From: Dictyobacter alpinus
Lineage (GTDB): Bacteria > Chloroflexota > Ktedonobacteria > Ktedonobacterales > Ktedonobacteraceae
Length of the DNA: 64,000 nt
Direction of reading: 5' to 3'
Assembly (NCBI RefSeq): GCF_003967575.1
Contig: NZ_BIFT01000002.1
Coordinates: forward strand, 434,001-498,000
Part shown: positions 1-8,821 of the stretch, one piece after another
Layout of the letters: every line of letters starts with the position of its first letter
Position numbering within the stretch: position 1 is the stretch's first letter
The notes under the pieces: generated by a model
Seen by the model: the letters and a program-made list of their open reading frames with translations, nothing else
What the model was told of the DNA's origin: nothing
Databases searched by the model: none
Position numbers and translations under genes: made by a program

Positions 1-1419
1 TCCGCGGAGCGTGTAATCGGTCCAGCCAGTGGAGCCGGTCAGTGATTTATCTCCATTTGTGGAACTAGACTGTTCAGTATAGATGCCATTAGAGACGGAC
101 CAGATGCCTTGATAGGTGTTCCAACCAGCATCAGTACCACCACCAAAGGGATCCCTATAAGGAATGATGGCCGCGTTGCTGCTTCCCGAGCGAATTTCGC
201 AGGTGCCTGAACTACCAATGCTTGAAGGAGTCACCAGTTGGACCGTTGTTCCATCCAGAGAGACGGCCAGGCCGGGACTATAATTCGTGTTGCAGTTTGA
301 TGAGGTGTTGGCAGGCACAGCTGGCGCCGGCATCCAGGACCAGTCACCATTGCCAAGGTTGGTATTGATCATCAGCGCTCGATAATCTTCAGGGGTGGTG
401 CCATTGTTACTGGTATAGTATTCACGCTGGGCTGCGAGGATGAGCTCTCCATTGGAGCCACCCGCCGGACTCCATACCATATAAGGGCTATGCCCAAAGG
501 AGCGGCCATCACTGGTCTGGACACGTGTTCCCAGGTCGGCAGGATCCGATCCCCAAGTGTCGCCATCGCTGGACTTTTTGATATGAACTTCACAATTGAC
601 ATAGCCACACATCTCAAAGCTCATAATGTATGTACTGTTCGGGAGCTTCACAACCGTAACCATGCCAGGTCGATCGCTCTGGTTGGCGCTGGCTACATCC
701 AGCGTTTCTGAACCCCAGCTATCTCCACCATCAGTCGAGACAATATGACCGAGCAACTGGCTATACCTTGAAGCTTGACGCTCATCGGAGAAATAGCAGA
801 TCAGATTCCCATTTTTGTCCAGCTGCAGATTGGGTTCCCAGATGCCACTTCCCTGCGGGTTACCTACCGCTCCCCCCGTCTGGAATGTACTAACATAACT
901 CCAATGCACTCCATGATCGGTGCTGCGCCAGCTCTCAAAATGAGTGAAAGATGCATCGAGATTCACCACATTCCCGACCAGGAGCAAGGTGCCAGCAGAA
1001 TATGAACCGAGCGTCTGTGGGAACTCGAACAGTGCCGGTTGCCACATATGCGACCAGGGATGGTCGCCACCCGTTTCGCCATCACCGACAGTAGCAATCT
1101 GCTGCCACGATTGACCATCATTTGTACTTTGTTCGATGATGAAGGAGGCCGGTGAACCATCAGTGGTCCAGTGTTCAAACGTTGATAGCAGCGTTCCATT
1201 GGCCGAGCCACTATGCTGCAAACGTAGCACACGCGCATAGGCAATACTTTCATTGGAGGAGGTGGGTGTATATACGACCGTACCCCCAGTGTTTGCATAC
1301 ACTCGTGCAGTGTCTATGATACATAGACTGAAGATAATAAAGAGGATAGAGGTGAGGGTAAACGTCCGGCGAACGTGCTTCAAAGCAGCCTTGCAGAGAA
1401 TCCGCTGTCTGGTAAACAT
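1..1419 (-). CDS. secreted Asp-box (sialidase-fold) glycoside hydrolase, C-terminus beyond window
   Basis: The frame is open from ATG 1419 to the window edge (473 codons, no stop). Residues 1-45 have a basic start and a hydrophobic stretch like a signal peptide, so export is likely. Asp-box motifs typical of six-bladed sialidase-fold beta-propellers recur, for example STNDGQSW (about residue 98), then STDHGVHW and STDGGDSW. The last visible residues (GWNTYQGIW...) look like the start of a concanavalin-like C-terminal domain. Fold membership is well supported; substrate is not. GH93 exo-arabinanase is plausible beside the GH43 gene further along, but GH33 sialidase cannot be excluded. AGGAG lies just upstream of the start. 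A strong promoter and a palindromic operator lie at 1483-1530. Confidence 0.8.
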   Translation of the reverse strand, partial: MFTRQRILCKAALKHVRRTFTLTSILFIIFSLCIIDTARVYANTGGTVVYTPTSSNESIAYARVLRLQHSGSANGTLLSTFEHWTTDGSPASFIIEQSTNDGQSWQQIATVGDGETGGDHPWSHMWQPALFEFPQTLGSYSAGTLLLVGNVVNLDASFTHFESWRSTDHGVHWSYVSTFQTGGAVGNPQGSGIWEPNLQLDKNGNLICYFSDERQASRYSQLLGHIVSTDGGDSWGSETLDVASANQSDRPGMVTVVKLPNSTYIMSFEMCGYVNCEVHIKKSSDGDTWGSDPADLGTRVQTSDGRSFGHSPYMVWSPAGGSNGELILAAQREYYTSNNGTTPEDYRALMINTNLGNGDWSWMPAPAVPANTSSNCNTNYSPGLAVSLDGTTVQLVTPSSIGSSGTCEIRSGSSNAAIIPYRDPFGGGTDAGWNTYQGIWSVSNGIYTEQSSSTNGDKSLTGSTGWTDYTLRG

Positions 1420-1482
1420 GAGGTACTCCTTTACCGCATTTTATAGGTATTTACCACCGCATTACATTGCTAGTAACCTACA

Positions 1483-1498
1483 GGTACAACGTTGTACC
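1483..1498. promoter_or_regulatory. perfect 16-bp palindromic operator
   Basis: GGTACAACGTTGTACC is self-complementary and sits four bases downstream of the -10 hexamer. The core TACAACGnTGTA recurs in the same position at the GH43 promoter (45299-45314). The architecture fits a repressor; the cognate regulator is not identified. Confidence 0.7.
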
Positions 1499-1501
1499 CT
1501 C

Positions 1502-1530
1502 ACTATACAAGATGGTATTGCACTTGTCAA
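1502..1530 (-). promoter_or_regulatory. sigma-70 promoter of the Asp-box hydrolase
   Basis: Read on the minus strand, TTGACA (1530-1525) and TATAGT (1507-1502) are separated by exactly 17 bp. The -10 is followed after four bases by the palindrome at 1483-1498, so a bound protein would block initiation. Confidence 0.75.
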
Positions 1531-1775
1531 TTTCAGCGGCTTTTTAGGATGTATGAAGCACTTCCAGTGTCATTTTCTTTTTTTTACATAGAGCTAAATT
1601 CAAAAAAAACAAAACAATAAAAAGAATATTATACATTGAAATTGAAAACATTGAAGCAAGTTCGTCGATCACTGTTCACCATATGGGAATGATAATGAGA
1701 GAGCTCACGTTTCCTTGAGCATGGCCCACACTCCGGGCAGCGCCAGTTGTTGGAAGATGCTCTCCATCTTTTCGG

Positions 1776-2363
1776 GTGGATAGGGCATATGCGCTCCTTG
1801 GGGCTATACGCCCCGGCTACAACGCCTGGATAGTCCCTGACAGCAACCTCGAACTGGGGAATGGTGGGTGGATGCAAATCACAAACTACATCATCACCGG
1901 AGCGCTCCTGCTCGCTTTTGCCATCGGGATGAGGCGTGCCCTGCGTACAGAACGTGGTTCCACCTGGGGACCGATTCTGCTCGGCATCTATGGCCTCACC
2001 TTCATCATCATCGGGTTTATCCTTCCCGACCCGGAGCTCGGTTACCCACCAGGAGCGTCGAGCGCGCGAACCATTCACGGAACCATTCATATCCTCTTTG
2101 GCCTGCTTCAGTTCACTTCGCTGCTTGTGGCTTGCTTTGTGCAGGCACGGCGCGATGCGGCACTCGGAAGGCGCGGCTGGTCCTGGTATTCGGTTGCCAC
2201 TGGTCTGTTGGTCGCCGCCTCTTATATCGCCTTCGTGCTCACTGCCAAATTGTTAGACGGAGGACCAACAGGACTCATTGAACGGATTGGCCTCATTGTT
2301 AGCGGGTGTTGGGTCGCTCTGCTGGCGATCCGCCTGATGCGCAAAAAGGGCTTGATAGCTTGA
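1776..2363 (+). CDS. DUF998 family membrane protein, probably 5'-truncated
   Basis: The protein has about five hydrophobic helices and the family's typical opening (RPGYNAW, then GGWMQITNYIITGALLLAFAIG) and FPxD-like loop (LPDPELGYPPG). DUF998 proteins are integral membrane proteins of unknown function. Members normally have one more transmembrane helix before RPGYNAW. Here the frame upstream reaches a stop at 1716-1718 after non-hydrophobic residues, so the first helix seems lost and the GTG at 1776 is only the nominal start. No good ribosome site precedes it. The gene may be a remnant. A second DUF998 gene lies at 45441-46097. Confidence 0.65.
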   Translation: MDRAYALLGAIRPGYNAWIVPDSNLELGNGGWMQITNYIITGALLLAFAIGMRRALRTERGSTWGPILLGIYGLTFIIIGFILPDPELGYPPGASSARTIHGTIHILFGLLQFTSLLVACFVQARRDAALGRRGWSWYSVATGLLVAASYIAFVLTAKLLDGGPTGLIERIGLIVSGCWVALLAIRLMRKKGLIA

Positions 2364-2747
2364 GCCATTGAACAGCTCAGGGGGCGAGCATACATCGCCT
2401 TGATGATACGTGGTGATGACGAGAAGGGACGGATCACGCTGGGCAGCCAGCTTCCGTCCGCGTTCTCGATCATCCCACGGGATCACGCGCGTTTGGTCCA
2501 TCGCTTCCATGATTGCTAAGATGAGATGATCTTTCCACTCCTTAATGGATGAGACGAAGCGGCTGCCTGTGCTTGCCGAAGAGCACTTTCGAATACCATC
2601 AGTAACGAAGGGAAATGGGCCCTTAGCATTTTTATGTCTGGGACTTGACACCTGTCCATATATAGGGAAGCGCTCGCTTGTCTGGCGAAGGGAAGACCGC
2701 AAGACCTAGAAGAACGGCTTGCGTGTTTCATGCATGAACGGCAAGAC
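2364..2747. other. intergenic stretch with a coding-like remnant
   Basis: No complete gene is seen. On the minus strand about 2640-2385 reads as plausible protein (KEWKDHLILAIMEAMDQT and onward) but has no credible start and runs into the DUF998 gene. I do not recognise the family. It is best treated as debris. Confidence 0.4.
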
Positions 2748-3520
2748 TCACAAATCAAAGTACAGATCCATGATATAAGTAAAATCATTTTTCTGGCCCT
2801 GGAAGGTTCCCTGACCATGCAACTTTGCGAGATCGCCGGCTCCCAAGACATCGAAAAATTGGCCCTGGAAGTTCCCATCAGCGTTTTGCGTGCCCTTCAC
2901 TGACCAGAAGATTGTCCCTGCTTTGTTCGCGACCGTACATATGCAGGTCACTTTGCCGGTAAAACTCGCCGTCTTATCCTGTAAGTCGTCACCACTTCTT
3001 CAGCCGTAAACGATCCCACAATATCACCAGAGATGGTCCAGTGTTGCGTGAGGTTATCGATCTTATTGCTCCCCTCTTGTTGCGTATGAGTTGTCGTGTA
3101 ATTGATCTGCTTCGCATTCCCTCGGGCGGGAAAGTGTTGGGGGGCAGCTTGTGTCGTGTTGGTTGAGCTCACAGTTGAGGGGGAAAGCTGGCCAGGTGTC
3201 GAATACACCCGCCATGCAAGCACCCCACCGATGATCAGTAAAACGAGCACAACTCCTGTGATGATCATTCCAGTACGGTTCTTTGTTTGCTTACCTGGTG
3301 GAGGTGGGGGAATGGTAGAAGGCATGTCAGGACTTTGATAAGGAGAAGTTGAGGCATCATTCATTGACTGGAACTGCGATGCCTCATTGTTTGATCCTGA
3401 TACAACCGTAGGATCATCAAGATTAGACAATGATGCATAAAAGGATGGCGTAGCAGCCCCACATCGAGGGCAATGGGATGCTCCCTGTGGGAGTTCGGTG
3501 TTGCAAGAGCTACAGTTCAT
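2748..3520 (-). pseudogene. zinc-ribbon membrane protein with DUF3224-like tail, split by a frameshift
   Basis: The first part (ATG 3520) begins with a zinc ribbon CxxC...CPRC (residues 3-20), then a Ser/Pro-rich linker, one transmembrane helix (about 84-104) and an extracytoplasmic segment containing a GSFTAEEVV strand. The frame then closes at 2948. The -1 frame continues directly as DDLQDKTASFTGKVTC and on to a stop at 2748, giving about 250 residues in all. One missing base near 2990-2995 explains the break. It could be a real mutation or an assembly error; nothing resembles a slippery site. The tail looks like a small beta-barrel of the DUF3224 kind, but this is tentative. The ribosome site AGGAGG precedes the start. 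Confidence 0.7.
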
Positions 3521-3738
3521 AAGGAGTCCTCCTCTCGGGCTTACAGGTGGTCACGCATTGTCTACTCCTGCCTAATCGTGGCGTTTCTGAAGATTGATAA
3601 GACGCGAACAGATAGAAATCTAATTGATCTACGCTGTCAACCTATTTTTTGGCCTATGAATTTATTACCCGACTGAAGGCAATTCAGCGAAATGGCATGT
3701 GTGGATACCTCTTGTCACATGATACACATGATCATAAC

Positions 3739-3796
3739 AGAACAATACGGGAACACTGGCTCAACCGGTTGATGGCCAGTGTTCCCGTATTGTTCT
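3739..3796. terminator. long perfect hairpin after the SDR gene
   Basis: Arms 3739-3760 and 3775-3796 pair perfectly over 22 bp. The loop holds the palindrome TCAACCGGTTGA. It lies 18 bp past the stop of the minus-strand SDR gene and probably ends that transcript, although no U-tract follows on either strand. Confidence 0.6.
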
Positions 3797-3814
3797 CCCT
3801 TCCCTCGTTTGTCC

Positions 3815-4729
3815 TCATCGATAGCCGTTGGCATTGGCAGGCAGGCCCGCGTCTTGAACTTCCACCACATACTTCCAACAATCGGGTTGTGATCCATCCA
3901 GATCGCGAAAATCATAGACCTTTGCCAGCTGGCCACTGGATAACGACTGCCCATTCCAACGAGCAACATTGGGATCTTGAGCCAGGGCAGCAACCGCATA
4001 ACCGATATAATGAGGGGATTCTGAAATGATGAAATGTGGCTCCTGCCTTGTCGCTTCACGCCAATTGGCTTCTGTCACTTGAAAATGATCTAACATCATC
4101 TCTGAACGCATCCAGCCAGGAGTGAGTGCAACGGCTGTACAGGAATATGGCTGAAGCTCTTTTGCAAGAGACCAGGCTATACGAATTACCGAGGCTTTGG
4201 CTAAATCATAGAATACAGACAGACGATAATGCGTTCGATTGTACTCGGCTGTTCCATCAGTCACTTCCACCACTAATCCATGCTTGTTCTTGATTAAAAG
4301 AGGTAAGGCAAAGTGACTAGTGATGAGATGGGTATTTATAGCGAGATTGAGCATACGTAGCCCCTTTTCCAGGGAATGCTCCCACACCGGCACATTCCAT
4401 TCGATATAATCCTCCCCTCCCCAGATATCATTTACCAGGATATCCAGGCGGCCCTGCTCCTCTTCAATACGATCTATCAAAGCCTTCACCGCCGCCACTT
4501 CCAAGTGATCAGTTGGAACAGCAATCCCCTGTCCTCCCGCTTTATTGACCAGATCAGCAGTCTCTTCAATCGTTTCTGCACGATTGTACTCCGAGCGCCG
4601 GGCTCTTGTACTCCGACCGGTCACATACACCGTGGCTCCAATCGCCCCTAATTCAACAGCAATGCCACGACCAGCCCCCCGTGTCGCACCAGCCACCAGA
4701 GCTATTTTTCTGCTCTCCGCATGGCCCAT
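3815..4729 (-). CDS. short-chain dehydrogenase/reductase
   Basis: This is a classical-size SDR of 304 residues, a cytoplasmic NAD(P)-dependent oxidoreductase. The nucleotide-binding motif GATRGAGRG is at about residues 14-22. The usual NNAG is replaced by VNDIWGGE, a form common in one SDR subgroup with an extended loop. The catalytic pair is YDLAK (Tyr...Lys). The C-terminal part carries WNGQSLSSGQLAKVYDF, also typical of that subgroup. The substrate cannot be told. AAGGAA precedes the ATG by about seven bases. The gene stands alone, with a long hairpin behind it. Confidence 0.88.
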   Translation of the reverse strand: MGHAESRKIALVAGATRGAGRGIAVELGAIGATVYVTGRSTRARRSEYNRAETIEETADLVNKAGGQGIAVPTDHLEVAAVKALIDRIEEEQGRLDILVNDIWGGEDYIEWNVPVWEHSLEKGLRMLNLAINTHLITSHFALPLLIKNKHGLVVEVTDGTAEYNRTHYRLSVFYDLAKASVIRIAWSLAKELQPYSCTAVALTPGWMRSEMMLDHFQVTEANWREATRQEPHFIISESPHYIGYAVAALAQDPNVARWNGQSLSSGQLAKVYDFRDLDGSQPDCWKYVVEVQDAGLPANANGYR

Positions 4730-5188
4730 ATCACATTCCTTTCACTAAAGGCACTATTTGAACGGAACTCACTCACGTCCACTGAAATGAGTCAAAACCT
4801 ACCCGAGATCTTTCTCAGTATAATGCTCAATGATGACACCTTCTGTCATATATGTGACGCTACCCAGGGCTAGCTCAATACTCATTTCCTATCCCCATTA
4901 TCTTGCGAAGAACAGGGCCACCGATCTGCTATCTTCCCGCCGTCCTGGCAGGATACGAACAGCAAAAAAGCCTGCGGCTAATTACCACGACCTGAGTGGT
5001 ATACTAAGGTGATACATGGCATAAAGCAATACTTTCGCTCTAGAGAAGAGAGGGGAATTTGAGCTTGCCCTGTTAACGAACCAGAGTAGAGCAGGGAATA
5101 TTTGATCTTCAGCGGTATTTCCATTCCTGTGTTTTGGGAGCGTTGCTGGAGGTTTTACCACGCAAATAACCAGGAAAGAGAACTCTTC
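4730..5188. other. intergenic, no gene seen
   Basis: This stretch separates divergent genes. A 28-codon minus-strand frame (4799-4885) is present but has no supporting ribosome site. I see no repeat or RNA. Confidence 0.5.
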
Positions 5189-5647
5189 ATGACAGCAACC
5201 AGGGCAGAGACAGCGACGGTACGGCTCCAGTTGACCTGCATGCAGCCACCAGATACTTCGTATCTCCCAGAATCGACGATCTTCGGCCTCCAGGATCGGC
5301 AACAGAACGTTCATTCTGGGCAACAGAATCCAGATAGTTCTATCTCTTATGACATTGAGGTCCCAGTGGAACGAACACTACAGACCGATAGCGTTCGCTT
5401 TCGAGGTCCCTATGTTCATGGCACTCCAACGGTTCCTTTTCTCTATCTGAGTCTCAAGCGTCTGGAAGGTGAACAAGCTTCCTGGATCAGACGACTGAAA
5501 ATTCCTCTCCCCATGGTCACATGGGACGAGATCGATACGGTAGCGGGAACCACTCTTTTTGTCGCCCGGATCGCCGGAACCGGCAGTGGAACTGTTCCCC
5601 TGCTCAATGGAGGTTGGACGAAGAGAGATAATCATCATTCTATGTGA
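5189..5647 (+). CDS. DUF5990 family protein, copy 1
   Basis: The product has 152 residues and matches the DUF5990 pattern: an RLQLTC opening strand, IFGLQD, FRGPYVHGTP, then WIRRLKIPL and a closing GTGSGTVPLL. The function of the family is unknown; it is probably a small cytoplasmic beta-rich protein. The start at 5189 is preferred over an upstream in-frame ATG at 5102 because GGAAAGAG precedes it and it matches the length of the paralogue at 38442-38900, from which it differs at about 28 of 152 positions by eye. Confidence 0.75.
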   Translation: MTATRAETATVRLQLTCMQPPDTSYLPESTIFGLQDRQQNVHSGQQNPDSSISYDIEVPVERTLQTDSVRFRGPYVHGTPTVPFLYLSLKRLEGEQASWIRRLKIPLPMVTWDEIDTVAGTTLFVARIAGTGSGTVPLLNGGWTKRDNHHSM

Positions 5648-5745
5648 CGGCTGGGAAGGTCGCTTCAATCTTGTGAAGGAGACCTTCCCAGCTACCCCTG
5701 GGCAAGCGATCGAGAAGTCAAGTGATGAAACACCCCATCACGTTC

Positions 5746-6426
5746 TCAGGCGTGAGGAGATGCAGTTTCCGCTTTTTCCAATTCAGAAGCCCCTTCAGCG
5801 CGTTGTGAGATATATATTTTCTTCAGAAACTCGGTAAAGTCACGCATTTCATCCCGGTATTCTGCCAGCTTTTGCACTTGCCTGTCACGGGGTTCACAGA
5901 GATGGAAATCAGCCGCCCCCTGGCTCTCTATGCGCGTATTGGTTGAGAGCACGCGTAGTGTTAAACGCCGGTCAAACGGCACGTTGCGACCATCATAAAA
6001 CTGAACCAGGTAAGCAACGACTTGCTGGCGCAGAGGAACCTGCAACTTGCGCTGTTGATGTCCCAGTGCATGATACGCGTGCCAGGCCGCATGGGACTTC
6101 TCCTCACATGCCCGCCTCTCTGCGCGTGCTACGTCCTTCTTTCGCACCCGTGTTAGCTTTTTTTGCCATTTCATCGCCTTCTTGTGGAGTTTCTGCTCCT
6201 CTGCATCAAGGTGCTGAATCGTGGCATCTGACGCCGAAAAATCGACCCAGGGATAGCGGACATCGCCATCATCCCTGGTAATATGACCCGCACACGACAT
6301 TGTGGTGGTAATTCCCAACGCATTCAACGCCACGACCATCTCAAAAATCTCGTCATCAATAGGCATACCAAGCCCATCAGAGACAGCACAAAACTGGTGA
6401 ACCAGATCATCCCAATGTTGATCCAT
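5746..6426 (-). CDS. conserved hypothetical protein, 226 aa
   Basis: I do not recognise the family. The protein is soluble, with no signal or membrane segment. Its N-terminal third (GMPIDDEIFEMVVALNALG, TTTMSCAGHI) looks like a small mixed domain that could distinguish or count something. The middle (about 75-120) is Lys/Arg-rich and helical, probably a coiled coil. A good GGAGG site precedes the ATG. A 97-bp sequence found upstream (6538-6634) recurs before the oxidoreductase fragment at 13407-13613, suggesting a shared promoter region. Confidence 0.7.
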   Translation of the reverse strand: MDQHWDDLVHQFCAVSDGLGMPIDDEIFEMVVALNALGITTTMSCAGHITRDDGDVRYPWVDFSASDATIQHLDAEEQKLHKKAMKWQKKLTRVRKKDVARAERRACEEKSHAAWHAYHALGHQQRKLQVPLRQQVVAYLVQFYDGRNVPFDRRLTLRVLSTNTRIESQGAADFHLCEPRDRQVQKLAEYRDEMRDFTEFLKKIYISQRAEGASELEKAETASPHA

Positions 6427-6537
6427 CTATGGCCCTCCTTGCTTCTCAGCACAATCAATAAACGGATTGAAACCCGTGCGATACCAGAAGAAGCACTTTA
6501 CAAAACATCCATGCGGCTCCCCGCAACTATCCCTTCT

Positions 6538-6634
6538 TTCTCTTTGTTCTATCCATGTATGATAATAGCATATTTACATCTTTTCTTACTACCACCAGAG
6601 ATTAATTTTCTGATGCGGCCTCATGTTTCTTTCT
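6538..6634 (-). repeat. 97-bp dispersed upstream repeat, copy 1
   Basis: This aligns without gaps to 13623-13719 with about 18 mismatches by eye. Both copies lie upstream of minus-strand genes and both contain -10-like words (CTATTAT here, TTATGAT there). It may be a duplicated promoter region rather than a mobile repeat. Confidence 0.65.
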
Positions 6635-6770
6635 AGCATGCTCAATGCGTCAAAACCTTGTATTTCATTCATAAATCCGGTACGCTTGTCATAAACAATC
6701 CTTCGCAAGAGAGAAGCAGGCGTTGCCGCTTCTCAGAATATCTGGATATCAACAGGAGCTGAAAGGCAAG

Positions 6771-7571
6771 ATGACACAAGACAAAACATATCTGCGAACC
6801 ACATTCGACCAGGATGCCTTGTTATATGATCAGGCTCGGCCAGGCTATCCTGAAACCCTTTTTGACGATATCGTGACGCTCTCAGCGCTCCCACCTGATG
6901 GGCGTCTCCTCGAAATTGGGTGCGGAACAGGGCAGGCAACACGTCCTCTGGCACGGCGGGGGTACCGCATACTCAGCATTGAGCTTGGGGCCAATCTAGC
7001 TGCTCTTGCCCGCCACAATCTGGCGGCGTATCCTCTCATCAGCATACACACAGGGGCGTTTGAAGCCTGGCAATTGGAAGAGGAAGCGTTTGATCTCGTA
7101 TTTTCCGCCACCGCTTTCCATTGGATCGACCCCGCTATCTCCTATCAGAAAACAGCACAAGCCCTCAAGCCTTCTGGAGCCATCGCCTTGTTTTGGCATC
7201 TGCATGTCCAGAATGAGGCTTCTGCAGGTTTTTTTGAGGAAGTGCAACAGATCTATCAGCGACTGGTCCCTGAACAGGGAGAGAGCTATAATCCATTACT
7301 GTGGCCCCATGAGGTCCAGGAAACAGTTAAGACAGAAATAGAACAGACAGGTCTCTTTCATGATGTGGCAGTACGTCGATATCACTGGGATATCACCTAC
7401 GATGCAGCCAGCTATCTTCGCTTGCTAGACACCTATTCCAACCACAGGGCGTTGGAGAAACACCAACACGACAGTCTCTTTCACGATATCGCTGATTTGA
7501 TCAATACCCGCTATCATGGGCACATCACCAAAGGTTATCTTGCTATCCTGTATGTGGCGCATCGCAAATGA
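6771..7571 (+). CDS. class I SAM-dependent methyltransferase
   Basis: A Rossmann-fold methyltransferase of 266 residues in the UbiE/Methyltransf_11 style. It opens with FDQDALLYDQARPGYP, has motif I LLEIGCGTGQAT (about residues 46-57), an acidic residue after the second strand (IELG), and a post-III segment FSATAFHWIDP. The acceptor substrate is unknown. ATG 6771 is chosen over 6723 because AAAGGCAAG sits before it and family members begin about ten residues before the FDQDA block. Confidence 0.85.
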   Translation: MTQDKTYLRTTFDQDALLYDQARPGYPETLFDDIVTLSALPPDGRLLEIGCGTGQATRPLARRGYRILSIELGANLAALARHNLAAYPLISIHTGAFEAWQLEEEAFDLVFSATAFHWIDPAISYQKTAQALKPSGAIALFWHLHVQNEASAGFFEEVQQIYQRLVPEQGESYNPLLWPHEVQETVKTEIEQTGLFHDVAVRRYHWDITYDAASYLRLLDTYSNHRALEKHQHDSLFHDIADLINTRYHGHITKGYLAILYVAHRK

Positions 7572-7649
7572 CAAAAGGTTCTCCAAAGGCAGGAAACGAC
7601 CTCTTCTGGAAGAAAATAAAAAGTGTGAGCATCTATGTCTGAGACAAGC

Positions 7650-8132
7650 TCAGGAAAGCTGCGAAAGATCGCGCACGTACCATTCGGAGGCAATGCTGTA
7701 GCCTGACTGAGCAAGCATGGCGCGCTTGGGTTGGTCAAGGTGGGCACACACGACAACGCTCTGCGCCGCACCGCGCGCTCTGGCTAGCCTGAGCACTTCA
7801 CCAAGCAGTGCTCGGCCCACCGTTTCCCAGAGGGACTCCTCCGCAACGCAAAAGTCATCGACCCGGCAGGTTGGTCCACCAGGATTGTAGACAGGAGGTG
7901 CCGCGACAAAATCGGCGATGATAAAACCATCAATCTCTCCCGCGCTCTCATGTACCAGGAGGAGCACATCCTCACACTTAAGTAGACTTTCTAGAAAGGG
8001 GATGTGTTGCTCGCGCGAATCTTGCGCTTTTCGCCAGAATGTGGGCTGATAACGCTGATAGTGCAACCGTCGTTGTTCGGCTAATTCAACCATTGCCGTC
8101 ACATCACGGCCTTCAGCTCTTCGTACAGACAT
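7650..8132 (-). CDS. GNAT family N-acetyltransferase
   Basis: A 160-residue GNAT-fold protein expected to transfer an acetyl group from acetyl-CoA. It opens with the typical VRRAEGRDV strand-helix, has a central DDFCV strand, and a helix with GRALLGEVLRLARARGAAQ in place of the usual acetyl-CoA loop; the QxxGxG/A motif is weak. The end, KRAMLAQSGYSIASEWYV, is the typical last strand pair. The substrate is unknown. GAGGGAGA precedes the ATG. Confidence 0.75.
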   Translation of the reverse strand: MSVRRAEGRDVTAMVELAEQRRLHYQRYQPTFWRKAQDSREQHIPFLESLLKCEDVLLLVHESAGEIDGFIIADFVAAPPVYNPGGPTCRVDDFCVAEESLWETVGRALLGEVLRLARARGAAQSVVVCAHLDQPKRAMLAQSGYSIASEWYVRDLSQLS

Positions 8133-8365
8133 AGGTCTCCCTCATCTTTCTTGTTGGTTCGTATTCTCTATATGACATCAGCTTCAATGTGGTCACGCGC
8201 CCCTCGACTCTTCCATTATTGATTGGCCACATTATCGACAAAAGCTGCCCGGCTTCATCTTGTCTACCACATGTACATTACATGTATACACAATGATGTA
8301 TGCTTTTTTGTAGTTTACAAGTATACTTTTCTTATCACATTTCTTCTGCATAGGTAGGTTAGAAT

Positions 8366-8821
8366 ATGATTGCATTCTACTTTCTGGCCTTTGGTCGCGT
8401 GGTCATTGGCCTGGTCTTTACCCTTTCTAGTATGAGTAAGATACTAAATATCTCCCAGTTCCGCCAGACTATTTTAGATTTCCAGATCCTTCCACCGTCT
8501 TTGAGTAATTTTGCTGCTTTTGCTTTCCTATGCGGAGAAATAAGTGTGGTGTTCCTGGTTGCTATTGGGGGAGCTTTCCTCCTTTCTGGTCTCATACTAG
8601 CTATTCTATTACTATTGATCTTTTGCGGTGCACTTGCCTGGGTGCTAAGAAAAAAGAGAGAAACCACGTGTAATTGCTTTGGCGCAAGTACCAGAAACAT
8701 CTCATTCACTGACATCTGGCGGAATGTAGGATTTCTGCTGTGTGCGACTGGTGGTTGTGAACTGTTTATCTGGACGCGGATGCCCACATTCGCCAGCCTC
8801 TATGGTGCGTGTATCTCGTAG
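8366..8821 (+). CDS. MauE/DoxX-like integral membrane protein
   Basis: The protein has 151 residues and four predicted membrane helices, with the family signature CNCFG (about residues 101-105) after the third helix and a GKI/SKI-type start (SSMSKILN). MauE relatives are membrane proteins linked to thiol-disulfide exchange partners; here no thioredoxin-like neighbour is found. The sequence after the stop has short GC-rich frames but no recognisable continuation. Its role is therefore open. Confidence 0.7.
   Translation: MIAFYFLAFGRVVIGLVFTLSSMSKILNISQFRQTILDFQILPPSLSNFAAFAFLCGEISVVFLVAIGGAFLLSGLILAILLLLIFCGALAWVLRKKRETTCNCFGASTRNISFTDIWRNVGFLLCATGGCELFIWTRMPTFASLYGACIS

Noticed and set aside
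4799..4885. 28-codon minus-strand frame
   Set aside because: Too short, with weak start context and no recognised similarity.
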